From Acidobacteriota bacterium (GTDB lineage: Bacteria > Acidobacteriota > Terriglobia > Versatilivoradales > Versatilivoraceae), in NCBI GenBank assembly GCA_022826755.1, contig JAJDUG010000010.1, positions 1-49,589 on the forward strand: DNA of 49,589 bases. Direction: 5' to 3'. A program made the position numbers and the translations under genes. Within the stretch, counting starts at the first letter, position 1. Each line of letters starts with the position of its first letter. Shown one piece after another: positions 36,575-44,605 of this stretch. Below the pieces are notes generated by a model. It searched no databases. It was not told the origin of the DNA and saw only the letters and a program-made list of their open reading frames with translations.

Positions 36575-36670
36575 AGTTTGAAGTGTGAAGTTTGAAGTGT
36601 GAAGTTTGAAGTTTGAAGTGGGAAGTGGGAAGTTTGAAGTGGGAAGTGGGAAGTTTGAAGTGGGAAGTGG
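36559..36670 (+). repeat. Sixteen-unit heptamer array GAAGTTT/GAAGTGG
   Basis: Exactly sixteen period-7 units (112 bases), mostly GAAGTTT, GAAGTGT and GAAGTGG, begin inside the last codons of the methyltransferase gene and include its TGA stop. The mirror array on the other strand is at 37157-37190. Confidence 0.9.
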
Positions 36671-36767
36671 TCGGCAACGCCTCCGCCCCAGGCCACGGGA
36701 GGCGTCAGACAAGCGGGCCCCAGCGCTGCGGTGCGTACCATTTTCCTGAAATCGGCCGATCTTCAAC

Positions 36768-36980
36768 AAAAGACGAACCACGAATGGACACGAATAGACA
36801 CAAATGCTGATGAACCAACTCATGGACAAGCGCCGCCCAAATGCTTCTGCAGCCTTGTACCTTGGTATGGCTTCGTATCCTTTCCAATTTACCCCTCGAT
36901 ACTGGCTGTAAGCCCCCCAATCAACACCTCATCAATCAGTGTATTGGTGCTCATTGGTGTCCATTCGTGGTTCGTCTTTT
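36768..36980. repeat. 24-bp perfect inverted repeat enclosing ~165 bp
   Basis: The left arm 36768-36791 (starts AAAAGACGAACCACGAATGG) and right arm 36957-36980 (ends CATTCGTGGTTCGTCTTTT) are exact reverse complements over 24 bases. The arms belong to the decamer repeat also at 12433 and 22939. The enclosed sequence encodes nothing I can support. The pair sits inside the outer heptamer arrays. Confidence 0.8.
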
Positions 36981-37074
36981 TCCTTTTGGGACAACTCTTA
37001 TCGGTTCTTCGCGGATGTCGTTGCCGGATATCCCCCCGACTGGTTGGAGACAAGCGGAGGGTTTTTGGAACGGG

Positions 37075-37150
37075 TAAGTGGCTGATGACCTGGTTGAGCC
37101 TTTCTGAATGACTACGCCGAGATCGACAAGGTGATTAACCTGTCGATCCC
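37075..37150 (+). repeat. Dispersed module, copy 2
   Basis: Shares AAGTG.CTGATGACCTG, CGCCGAGA, AAGGTG and TCGATCC in the same order with 16199-16279. Here it is followed at once by a heptamer array, as in the first copy. Confidence 0.65.
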
Positions 37151-37156
37151 ACATCT

Positions 37157-37190
37157 CTTCAAACTTCAAACTTCAAACTTCAAACTTCAA
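37157..37190 (-). repeat. Heptamer array at the aldehyde dehydrogenase stop codon
   Basis: Nearly five units of CTTCAAA on the plus strand, that is TTTGAAG on the minus strand. The TGA stop of the microcompartment aldehyde dehydrogenase (37187-37189) is the first TGA of the array, which has the same unit and orientation relative to its gene as the array at 36559. Confidence 0.85.
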
Positions 37191-38956
37191 TCAAGGTAGA
37201 CAAGAACGGCTTTCTGGTTGCCTAGATCGCGCGCGGCCGGGGTGATGATGGACTTCCCGTTGACGTGAATCTTGCGGTCTTCCTTCACTGCCTGCCGGAT
37301 GTCATCCTCACAAACGAAGCTCGCCGGTTCCGGCGGATCCGGAGTTGGCTCGGGGGTGGCAGGCTGAGCCGGCGGTGCTGCAGGTTCGGCCGGGGTTTGG
37401 AATGCGAGCCGGCGGTTCGCCATCAGGCGATCCACCAGGGCCGAGACCTCTCCTCGATCGATGGGGGCTGCTTTCGGTTGCGGAACGCTAACGGCCCGGG
37501 ATGAGTCCTCCCCGAGATCGTGAGTGCGGCTGTATGCCACCCGCTTGATGTTGATCAGGTGAAGCGGGGAAATATTGTCGGAAGTGATGTTGCCGCCAAG
37601 GGTTCCACATCCCAGAGTCATGCTCGGAAAGAGTCGGGTGGTGTAGCCCACGGCTCCCAGGGCCGCCTGGGTATTGACGACGATTCGAAAGACGGGCTTC
37701 CGCAGGCCGAATTGACGAATAATCTCGTCGTTTTTGGAATGGATGGCCAGGGTGTGTCCCAACCCTCCGTAGTTGAGTAGCTCGATGCAGCGATCGCAAG
37801 CCGCCTCCCAGTCTTTTTCCACGTAGAAAGCCAAAATCGGGGAGAGCTTTTCTATGGACAGGGGGTAGTCCCGACCAACGCCCGAGAGCGGGGCTACCAG
37901 GACCCGCGTACCCTCCGGAATCCTGATCCCGGCCAGGGCGGCGATGGTTGCTGCCGGCTTGCCGACGATCTTGGGGTTCGCCGTCCGCCTGGGAGTGACG
38001 ACCACGTGGGCCAACGACTGGATTTCCTGTTCGTTCAGGAAATGGCCGCCGTTGTGCTTGATCTCTTCAATCACACGATCCTTGATGGCGGCATCGGTGA
38101 CAACGGCCTGCTCCGAGGAACAGAGCGTGCCGTTGTCAAAGCACTTGCCGGCAAAGATGTCCTGAATGGCCTGAGGGATGTCAGCCGAGGATTCCACGTA
38201 GGCGGGGACGTTGCCCGGACCCACCCCGAAGGCAGGCTTTCCCACACTGTAGGCGGCCTTGACAAGACCATGCCCTCCGGTAGCCAGGATCAGGGCGGTC
38301 TTGCGATGGCTCATCAGCTCCCGTGTTCCTTCGATGGTGGATTGGGACAGACAACCGATTGAACCCTCGGGCGCGCCGGCTGCGACCGCGGCCTCCGACA
38401 GGATTCTGCTGGTCTCTCGGATGCAGCCCGCGGCCGAGGGGTGGGGGCTGAAAACGATGGTGTTGCGGCCCTTGAGCGCAATCAGGGCCTTGTTGATGGT
38501 GGTGGAGGTCGGGTTGGTGGAGGGAATGATCGCGGCGATGACTCCGACCGGCGAGGCGATCTCCAGGATTCCTTTTTCTCTGTCCTCTCCGATGATGCCG
38601 ACCGTCCTGAGGTCTTTGATGGCCTCGTGGACAAACTCGGAGCCGAATTTGTTTTTGAGGATCTTGTCGGCGACGTTGCCGAAACCGGTTTCCTCCACGG
38701 CCATGCGGGCAAGCTTCTCCGCGGCCCCCAGTCCGGCCTCGGCCATGTGTCGAACCACGGAATCGACCTGGTCCTGGGAGAATTGAGCGAGCCGGGCCTG
38801 AGCCTGGAATGCCTTGTCAAGGAGTGACCGCGCCTGCTGAATGGACTCGAGATCTCTATCCATGGCCTGTGGAAGGTCCGGAGTAGGTTGGAGAGGTTGG
38901 TCGGAAGAGATTCCGCCGGACAACGTCGGCGCCCGAGGCTGCAGGGCCGCCGTCAT
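37187..38956 (-). CDS. CoA-acylating aldehyde dehydrogenase of a bacterial microcompartment, with C-terminal extension
   Basis: An EutE/PduP-like enzyme that converts an aldehyde plus CoA and NAD+ to an acyl-CoA inside a protein shell. The catalytic domain (about residues 35-480) has IASPVGVIAAIIPSTNPTSTTINKALIALK, VGPGNVPAYVE, Cys279 in FDNGTLCSSEQ and LGHTLAIHSKND. Residues ~485-589 are extra compared with the ~465-residue family. They comprise an amphipathic segment RGEVSALVDRLMANRRLA resembling an encapsulation peptide, a Pro/Ala linker and a terminal ~44-residue block with VCEDDIRQAV and IITPAARDL. The TPAAR core resembles short segments in EutQ/EutT-like microcompartment proteins (from memory). 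It lies 25 bases downstream of the shell gene in one operon. Which aldehyde it uses cannot be read. Confidence 0.93.
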   Translation of the reverse strand: MTAALQPRAPTLSGGISSDQPLQPTPDLPQAMDRDLESIQQARSLLDKAFQAQARLAQFSQDQVDSVVRHMAEAGLGAAEKLARMAVEETGFGNVADKILKNKFGSEFVHEAIKDLRTVGIIGEDREKGILEIASPVGVIAAIIPSTNPTSTTINKALIALKGRNTIVFSPHPSAAGCIRETSRILSEAAVAAGAPEGSIGCLSQSTIEGTRELMSHRKTALILATGGHGLVKAAYSVGKPAFGVGPGNVPAYVESSADIPQAIQDIFAGKCFDNGTLCSSEQAVVTDAAIKDRVIEEIKHNGGHFLNEQEIQSLAHVVVTPRRTANPKIVGKPAATIAALAGIRIPEGTRVLVAPLSGVGRDYPLSIEKLSPILAFYVEKDWEAACDRCIELLNYGGLGHTLAIHSKNDEIIRQFGLRKPVFRIVVNTQAALGAVGYTTRLFPSMTLGCGTLGGNITSDNISPLHLINIKRVAYSRTHDLGEDSSRAVSVPQPKAAPIDRGEVSALVDRLMANRRLAFQTPAEPAAPPAQPATPEPTPDPPEPASFVCEDDIRQAVKEDRKIHVNGKSIITPAARDLGNQKAVLVYLD

Positions 38957-38981
38957 CCGCGTGCCAGGTTGGGAGAACGGC

Positions 38982-39263
38982 TTAGCGGGTGTCGCCGGGG
39001 ATGTTCTTTTCAGCTTCAGCGTGGGGGCTGGGAATGACGTGGACAGCTACCAGCTCGCCGACTCGCCGCGCCGCGGATGCACCCGCATCGGTTGCGGCCT
39101 TGACGGCCCCGACATCCCCCCGCACGCATACCGTCACGAAGCCGGCTCCAATGTACTCTTTACCCACCAGAGTGACGTTGGCTGCTTTCACCATGGCGTC
39201 CGCCGCCTCGACGGCGCCAACAAACCCCTTGGTTTCAATCATTCCTAGCGCGTCGCCTGGCAC
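38982..39263 (-). CDS. Bacterial microcompartment shell hexamer protein (BMC-H, EutM/PduA-like)
   Basis: A single BMC domain of 93 residues: [30 protein letters not shown], then [25 protein letters not shown] and [12 protein letters not shown]. Six copies would form a hexagonal shell tile, with the IGAGF loop lining the central pore; canonical EutM/PduA pores read KIGSG or similar, so the pore chemistry may differ. The GTG start at 39263 has GGGAG eight bases upstream. It is the first gene of a two-gene operon with the aldehyde dehydrogenase. No pentamer (EutN/CcmL), trimer or signature enzyme gene is within the window, although the neighbours on both sides are visible. Confidence 0.95.
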   Translation of the reverse strand: MPGDALGMIETKGFVGAVEAADAMVKAANVTLVGKEYIGAGFVTVCVRGDVGAVKAATDAGASAARRVGELVAVHVIPSPHAEAEKNIPGDTR

Positions 39264-39296
39264 AACCTCAGCTCCCGTGTCAGATTGGTGAAGGTG

Positions 39297-39325
39297 AACC
39301 TATCATTTAAGGTTTGTCGGGTCAA
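39297..39325 (-). promoter_or_regulatory. Sigma70-like promoter of the microcompartment operon
   Basis: Minus strand TTGACC (39320-39325), 17 bases, TAGGTT (39297-39302), about 33 bases before the GTG. This supports transcription starting at the shell gene, so the locus would contain just two genes. Confidence 0.6.
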
Positions 39326-39403
39326 CCGGCGGCAACCGTGGAAGCCGCAAGGCGAGGGATGGTAGCCGGGAGGATGCCGTTTCCGCGACGAAATCGGAAG
39401 GGG

Positions 39404-40297
39404 CTAAGGCAGGTAACCTTCCTTGGCTCGTACGCGGAAGTCCTTGTGCCGAGGGACGCGCACCGAGATCTTGCGCCACCCTCCGTTGCTGGAGCCGATC
39501 TCGGCGGGAGGATAGTAACCGAGCAGATAGAGGTGTTGAAGATCCTGGACGATTTCGCTGAAGACCCGGCCGATTTCTTCGGGACGTCGGATCCTGACGG
39601 CGACGCCTCCGGTGGCATCCGAAATCTCCGTCAGGCGATCGATCAGGAGCTGGCTCTGGAGCGCCCGTCCCTGGAAAACGGTATAGATGGGAATCCCGAC
39701 CCGCTTGATGGTCCTGACCGAGTCCTCCATCGAGAGGACGCTGCTGGTATCTTCGCCGTCGGTGAAGAGCAGGATGGCCTTCTTGCCGGTCACCCGGGCC
39801 AGATGCGGGGCCAGTTGGGCCAGAGAATCGAAGAGAGCGGTGCTCCCGGAGGCCCGCATGCGGAACAGGGCTCGAAGGGCCGCGCGCCGGTCCTTGGTAA
39901 ACGGCACCAGGACCTGGAGCCGATTGTTGAAGGCGAAGAGACCGAAGCGATCCTGGGGCTTGATCTCCGTCAACAGATCGGCCACCGCATTCTTGACGTG
40001 CGGCAGCGGCTTCAGCATGCTTCCGGTGGTGTCCACCAGCAACGCGATCGTGAGGGCCGAGGTTTGGGACTCAAAGGCCTGGATGGACTGGATTTGGCCG
40101 TCTTCTTCGATTTCGAAGTCGGCCGGCGCCAATCCCGGAACGTAGCGGCCTCTCTGGTCGAAGACGGCGGTGTAGACCTCGACCATTCGAACGTCGATCC
40201 GGAGCGTCCTTACCGTGGGTATGTCGTCTGCGGAGGCAGTGAGGCACAGCCCGCAGACAAGAAAGGACGTCAGCAGCAGTCGCGATAAAGCGTTCAT
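39404..40297 (-). CDS. Secreted VWFA-related Acidobacterial domain protein
   Basis: A 297-residue exported protein with signal peptide LLLTSFLVCGLCLTASA (cleavage near residue 23). A short beta region follows (VRMVEVYTAVFDQRGRYVPGLAPADFEIEEDG) and then a von Willebrand A domain. The metal site is LLVDTTGSM (about residue 87, DxTxS), followed by FNNRLQVLVPFT, GSTALFDSLAQL and LLFTDGEDTSS. The combination of an N-terminal 'GL...DFE..EDG' stretch with this VWA is the TIGR-type domain largely restricted to Acidobacteriota and is the best phylum marker here. The function is unknown; binding or complex assembly outside the membrane is likely. ATG 40297 is chosen for the signal peptide. Confidence 0.9.
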   Translation of the reverse strand: MNALSRLLLTSFLVCGLCLTASADDIPTVRTLRIDVRMVEVYTAVFDQRGRYVPGLAPADFEIEEDGQIQSIQAFESQTSALTIALLVDTTGSMLKPLPHVKNAVADLLTEIKPQDRFGLFAFNNRLQVLVPFTKDRRAALRALFRMRASGSTALFDSLAQLAPHLARVTGKKAILLFTDGEDTSSVLSMEDSVRTIKRVGIPIYTVFQGRALQSQLLIDRLTEISDATGGVAVRIRRPEEIGRVFSEIVQDLQHLYLLGYYPPAEIGSSNGGWRKISVRVPRHKDFRVRAKEGYLP

Positions 40298-40456
40298 GGG
40301 TCTGCCCGGGACTCCTGTCAATGTGTTCACGCGGTCGAAGAGCCTCGGTCTCAGAGAGCCGCAGGGGACTGGTTCAAGTGTTCGAGGGCTTGATTTTTCA
40401 AGACTGAGCGATTTTAAACCCGGAGCCGGTGCGATTTCAAATCCTTCCTCGAATTC

Positions 40457-40485
40457 TTGACAGGTTACGGGCTCGGGCGTAGTAT
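40457..40485 (+). promoter_or_regulatory. Sigma70-like promoter of the rodZ-like gene
   Basis: TTGACA (40457-40462), 17 bases, TAGTAT (40480-40485), about 33 bases before the GTG start. Confidence 0.7.
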
Positions 40486-40517
40486 TGATGGCCCCTTTCT
40501 CTGGTGGGAGATCCATC

Positions 40518-41441
40518 GTGTCTCTGGGCGCAGATCTGAAACGCGAGCGGGAAGTCAGAGGGATTACCCTGGAAGAAATAGCCAGGGAAACCAAGATCCG
40601 GACCAGTCTGCTCGGTTACATAGAAGCCGACCGCTTCGATCGATTGCCCGCCGGCGTTTTTCGACAGTCCTTTGTTCGCAGCTATGCCCGCTACCTGGGT
40701 ATCGACGAGGACAAATCGGTCCGGGAATGCCTGCTGGCGCAAGACGGGCTGAAATCCGCGAGGCAGAGTTCCCGTGTGGCTCAGACAACCCGGCCATCCT
40801 TGGGCGCCAGGTTGAAGACCCGGGCTGCAGGGGCAAAATCGGCCGCCATCCTTCCCTCCGTGGTGGCTCTTCTTGGGGCCCTGACGATATTTTACTTCGT
40901 CGAAGTACGCGCCCGAACAGACCAGGATTCGTCGAACGTTCCCAAGAATGCCGGAGCAGCCCAGCTTTTGCAGGATAAAGCCTCGACGCCCGGAAGCGAC
41001 TCCAACGATCATCGGCAGCTTGTCGGTGTGAGTGGATCGGGTGGTCAGGCCGGCTTGAGTGTCTTGGGAGAGCTGGCTCCCAAACGTTCCACTGAAGCGT
41101 CTTCGGGAGCCAAGCCCGCCTTGGTGGCGGAGCCGACATTACACATCAAGGCTCGGGAACAGGCCTGGGTACGGGTAAGCACCGGGGAAATCACCTTGTT
41201 CAGCGGCATGTTGCGGGCCGACGAGACCAGGAGCTTCTCCCTCCAGCGGCCCCTGAACGTGAAGCTCGGCAATCCCCTGGGGACTCAGCTCTCGGTGAAC
41301 GACCAGGTCTTCGGCCAGCTCGGCGAGCCAGGGAAGACCAAGACCATCCTCGTTTCGCCAGATAACTATCAGAGCTTTCTGGCCGTCCCGGACCCGGTCG
41401 GCCCATCCCCCGGCCCATCGCAGGTGAGCACCCTCAATTAG
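40518..41441 (+). CDS. RodZ-like HTH membrane protein
   Basis: An N-terminal Cro-like helix-turn-helix (LGADLKREREVRGITLEEIARETKIRTSLLGYIEADRFDRLPAGVFRQ segment, residues 3-50) is followed by RSYARYLGID and one membrane segment at about residues 107-129. A low-complexity linker precedes a C-terminal beta domain (about 200-290) with WVRVSTGEITLFSGMLRADETRSFSL and KLGNPLGTQLSVND, the DUF4115-type region. This order matches RodZ, which links MreB to the cell wall machinery. The GTG at 40518 has GGGAG seven bases upstream and a good promoter behind it. No mre genes are near. Confidence 0.85.
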   Translation: MSLGADLKREREVRGITLEEIARETKIRTSLLGYIEADRFDRLPAGVFRQSFVRSYARYLGIDEDKSVRECLLAQDGLKSARQSSRVAQTTRPSLGARLKTRAAGAKSAAILPSVVALLGALTIFYFVEVRARTDQDSSNVPKNAGAAQLLQDKASTPGSDSNDHRQLVGVSGSGGQAGLSVLGELAPKRSTEASSGAKPALVAEPTLHIKAREQAWVRVSTGEITLFSGMLRADETRSFSLQRPLNVKLGNPLGTQLSVNDQVFGQLGEPGKTKTILVSPDNYQSFLAVPDPVGPSPGPSQVSTLN

Positions 41442-41483
41442 CTTCCGGCTCGAACAAGAGGGCCCCCGATCTCACTCCTGCCG

Positions 41484-42326
41484 TCAGTCTTCGCCCCGGT
41501 CAATGCGTTGCCGGTAGGCCTCGTGGATTTCTCGGGTCCATGGTCCGACTTCACCGGTTCCGACAGCTTGGCCGTCCACGTGGGTAATCGCGGTGATCTC
41601 GTCTGAGGTTCCGGCGAGAAAGGCTTCACCGGCCGAGCGGAACTCGGCCAGAGAAAGCCATCGCTTCTGAAAGAGGAGCTTCAGATCGAGCGCAATCTCC
41701 TCGACGTATTCGCGAGTGATGCTTGGCAGTATGGCAGACGTCTGAGGGGGAGCGACGATGGTTCGGCCGAGAATCGCCAGGGCGGCCGAGGAGCTGCCCT
41801 CGGTGACATTTCCCTTGGTGTCCACCAGCAGCGCTTCGTAGGCACCCAGCTTCTGCGCCTGCTGCTTGGCCAGCACGTTGGGCAGCAGGTTGAGGGATTT
41901 AATGTCGCACCGGCGCCAGCGCAGGTCCGGAACCGACTGAACCTTGATGCCCGCCATGATTCCCCGGTCGGCGAATGGGCGCACGCTCATGAAAAAAGAG
42001 GGCTCCAAGGCGTCGCTCCAGGAATGACTTCTGGGGCCGGCGCCCCGGGTCAAGTGGAAATAGACGGTCGCGTTCGGGATCTGGCTGGCTCGGTAGGTCT
42101 CCTCGATCCAACCCCGGATCTGGTCCAGGTTGGCAGGCCGGAGGCCGATCTCCCTCAAGCTGCGCTGAAATCTCCTCCAGTGTCGGTGCAATCCCCAGAG
42201 CCGACCCTGATAGGCGCGCACGACCTCGTAGACCCCGTCTCCAAACAGGCAGCCTCGGTCCTCCGCCGGGATTACGGCATCCTCGAGGGCACAGATGGTA
42301 CCGTTGACGTTGGCCAGTTCGCGCAT
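41484..42326 (-). CDS. Class IV PLP aminotransferase, D-amino-acid-transaminase-like
   Basis: Fold-type IV transaminase of 280 residues. It has the GDGVYEVVRAYQGRLWGLHRH opening, the Schiff-base Lys in CDIKSLNLLPNVLAKQ, Glu in GNVTEGSSSA and TREYVEEIA. The LTRGAGPRSH segment with Arg and His matches the D-alanine transaminase carboxylate-trap rather than the branched-chain enzyme. It would make D-glutamate or D-alanine for peptidoglycan, but closely related enzymes (4-amino-4-deoxychorismate lyase, branched-chain) cannot be excluded. It lies downstream of the SDR gene on the same strand with a 115-base gap. Confidence 0.85.
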   Translation of the reverse strand: MRELANVNGTICALEDAVIPAEDRGCLFGDGVYEVVRAYQGRLWGLHRHWRRFQRSLREIGLRPANLDQIRGWIEETYRASQIPNATVYFHLTRGAGPRSHSWSDALEPSFFMSVRPFADRGIMAGIKVQSVPDLRWRRCDIKSLNLLPNVLAKQQAQKLGAYEALLVDTKGNVTEGSSSAALAILGRTIVAPPQTSAILPSITREYVEEIALDLKLLFQKRWLSLAEFRSAGEAFLAGTSDEITAITHVDGQAVGTGEVGPWTREIHEAYRQRIDRGED

Positions 42327-42441
42327 CGGGATTGGCGATTCAGTGAGAAAAGAAGTTTCGGATACTCACCCGCAGAGTGCCGGGATGAGAGTGTCGGCCC
42401 CGCAAGGCAGCCGATCTGGGGAAGTCACGCAACAGTCGCCG

Positions 42442-43194
42442 TCACAGCATTCTGCCACCGTCCACGACCACGATTTGCCCCGTGACAAAGCTCCAATCGG
42501 TTGCCATGGAAAGCGTGACCTCGGCGACATCCTCGGCCGTTCCCATGCGGTTGAGAGCCGAGGCCTTCCTGAAGTTCTCCCGCATCTCCGGAGCTCTCGC
42601 GATTCCGTCCAGCCAGCGGGTCTCGGTGAGAGCCGGAGCCACCGCGTTCACCAGGATGTCGGGGCCCAGGGCTCGAGCCAATGACTTGGTCAGACTGATG
42701 ACTCCGGCCTTGGACGCGCAATAGGCGATGCAGCTGCCCTGTCCGGTGATTCCGGCCACCGAGGCGATGTTGACGATGCGTCCGCCGCCTTGTGCCTGCA
42801 TGAGGGGAGCCACGGCGCGACAGCAGAAGTAGGTGCCCTTCAGGTTGACGGCGAAGAGGCTGTCCCAGATGTCCTCGGTCAGCTTCTCAAGGTCCGCAAA
42901 GTTGATGAATCGGGTGAAGCCGGCGTTGTTGATCAGAATATCGACCGCGCCCAATTCCCCCTGGACTCGTTCCATCATCTGCCTGACCTGGGAATCGGAT
43001 GAGACGTCGGTGCGAACCAGCAGGCTGCGCCCTCCCGATTCTTGAACCCGGGAAGCCGTTTCGGAAGCCTCCGCCTCGGACTTGGAATAGTTGACGGCAA
43101 CGGCTGCGCCCTCCCGGGCGAACAGCAGAGAAATGGCTCTGCCGATCCCGGTGCCGCCTCCGGTGACCAGTGCTACCTTGCCGGCCAGTTTCAT
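42442..43194 (-). CDS. Short-chain dehydrogenase/reductase, FabG-like
   Basis: Rossmann-fold oxidoreductase of 250 residues. The nucleotide-binding TGGGTGIGRAI is at residues ~12-22, followed by NNAGFTRF and the catalytic Ser of VNIASVAGITG with YCASKAGVISLTKSLA. VNAVAPALTETRW and the C-terminal TGQIVVVDGGRML complete it. Basic residues after the second strand (NYSKSEAEA) fit NADPH use. The length and motifs match 3-oxoacyl-ACP reductase-type SDRs, but the substrate is not predictable and no other fatty acid genes are adjacent. ATG 43194 has AGAGGA eight bases upstream; the longer frame to 43218 lacks a ribosome site. Confidence 0.88.
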   Translation of the reverse strand: MKLAGKVALVTGGGTGIGRAISLLFAREGAAVAVNYSKSEAEASETASRVQESGGRSLLVRTDVSSDSQVRQMMERVQGELGAVDILINNAGFTRFINFADLEKLTEDIWDSLFAVNLKGTYFCCRAVAPLMQAQGGGRIVNIASVAGITGQGSCIAYCASKAGVISLTKSLARALGPDILVNAVAPALTETRWLDGIARAPEMRENFRKASALNRMGTAEDVAEVTLSMATDWSFVTGQIVVVDGGRML

Positions 43195-43239
43195 GGATGG
43201 TTTCCTCTCTTGGCCCACTGGGATGAAATGGGAGCCCCT

Positions 43240-43270
43240 AATATAACCTCACAGCCTGGAGATTGTTCAA
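43240..43270 (-). promoter_or_regulatory. Possible promoter of the SDR gene
   Basis: Minus strand TTGAAC (43265-43270) and a good -10, TATATT (43240-43245), but with a 19-base spacer, longer than ideal. Confidence 0.35.
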
Positions 43271-43285
43271 TTATTGTGGGGAGAA

Positions 43286-44605
43286 TCAGATGGAGTAGTC
43301 GACACGTTCCGGAAGGGGCGCGGGTTTGACAGGTTCCTCCAGCATGCCCGCTCCCACGGTGGCCTGGGTGGATTCGTCAATGAGCACGAAACCACCCAGG
43401 CTCCGGTTGCGGTGATAGCGGTCGTATAGCAGGGGAGTGGCCGTCTTCAGGGCGATTCGTCCGATCTCGTTGAGTTTCAGCACATGAGCCGAGTCCTCTT
43501 CCAGGCGGTTGATGTCCAGCCGATAGTGCAAGTGGTGGACCATGGCCTTGGTGCTGTGAGTGGTGTGTTTCAGCAAGTACTTCTTTCCGAGCTGCAGGGG
43601 GGTCCCGTCCATCCAGCAGCACATGGCCTCCAGGTCCTTGCCCACGTGGGGCAGATTGTCGGAAGCCACGATGAGGTCCCCTCGACTGACGTCGATGGTG
43701 TCTTCAAGCAGGATGCAGGCCGACATGGGGGCGTGGGCGACCTCCAGGGACCGGCCCATGAGTTGAATGTCCTGAATCCGGGACTGTCTTCCGGACGGCA
43801 GGACCGTGACCCGGTCGCCAATCCTGAAGGCCCCGCTGGCGACCTGTCCGGCAAAGGCCCTGAAATCGGTGGAGCGGCCGAATTGGGGGCGGATGACCCA
43901 TTGAACGGGGAAGCGGGGGTCCTGCATATTCCAGTCGCTGGCGATGTGAACGCTCTCCAGAAAGGAAAGAAGCGTCTCGCCCAGATACCAGGGCATGTTG
44001 GAGGAGCGATCGACCACGTTGTCTCCCAACAGGGCGCTCATGGGGACGAAGGTGACGTCCCTGATTTTGAGGCGGGTCGAAAATCGGGTGAAGTCCTGCC
44101 GAACGGCTTCAAAGACCTCCTCGGAAAAACCGACCAGGTCCATCTTGTTGACACACAGCACCAGGTGGGGAATGCCCAGCAGGGATGCGATGGCGGCATG
44201 TCTCCGGGTCTGCTCGATGATTCCCTTGCGAGCGTCCACCAGGATCAGGGCCAGGCTGCTGGTGGAGGCGCCGGTGACCATGTTGCGGGTGTACTGAACG
44301 TGACCCGGGGTGTCAGCGACGATGAACCGCCTGCGGGGGGTGGCGAAGTAGCGGTAGGCGACGTCGATGGTGATGCCTTGCTCCCGCTCGGCCCGCAGGC
44401 CGTCAGTGAGATTGGCCAGGTTGACCTCCGACTCACCCCGCATCAGGCTGGCTCGCTTGAGAGCGGCCAATTGATCTTCCAGGATCAATTTGGAATCGTG
44501 GAGCAACCGCCCGATCAGGGTGCTTTTCCCATCGTCGACGCTGCCACAGGTGGTAAATCGCAGTAACTGAACAGCGGCCTGCGGATCGTTCGTTTGGGCA
44601 GTCAC
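43286..44605 (-). CDS. cysN: Sulfate adenylyltransferase subunit 1 (GTPase)
   Basis: The GTP-driven large subunit that powers sulfate activation to APS by CysD. EF-Tu-like G motifs are present: P-loop GSVDDGKSTLIGRLL, DTPGHVQYTRNM, and NKMDLVG, followed by beta-barrel domains (IDVSRGDLIVA, LKLNEIGRIALKTATPLLYD). At 439 residues it lacks the fused CysC kinase domain found in many bacteria, in line with an APS- rather than PAPS-reducing pathway. The GTG start at 44605 directly abuts the cysD stop, so the subunits are translated together. Confidence 0.95.
   Translation of the reverse strand: MTAQTNDPQAAVQLLRFTTCGSVDDGKSTLIGRLLHDSKLILEDQLAALKRASLMRGESEVNLANLTDGLRAEREQGITIDVAYRYFATPRRRFIVADTPGHVQYTRNMVTGASTSSLALILVDARKGIIEQTRRHAAIASLLGIPHLVLCVNKMDLVGFSEEVFEAVRQDFTRFSTRLKIRDVTFVPMSALLGDNVVDRSSNMPWYLGETLLSFLESVHIASDWNMQDPRFPVQWVIRPQFGRSTDFRAFAGQVASGAFRIGDRVTVLPSGRQSRIQDIQLMGRSLEVAHAPMSACILLEDTIDVSRGDLIVASDNLPHVGKDLEAMCCWMDGTPLQLGKKYLLKHTTHSTKAMVHHLHYRLDINRLEEDSAHVLKLNEIGRIALKTATPLLYDRYHRNRSLGGFVLIDESTQATVGAGMLEEPVKPAPLPERVDYSI

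Noticed and set aside
36559-36670. Possible CRISPR-like array
   Set aside because: The period is seven bases with no spacers and no cas genes; it is a simple heptamer tandem array.
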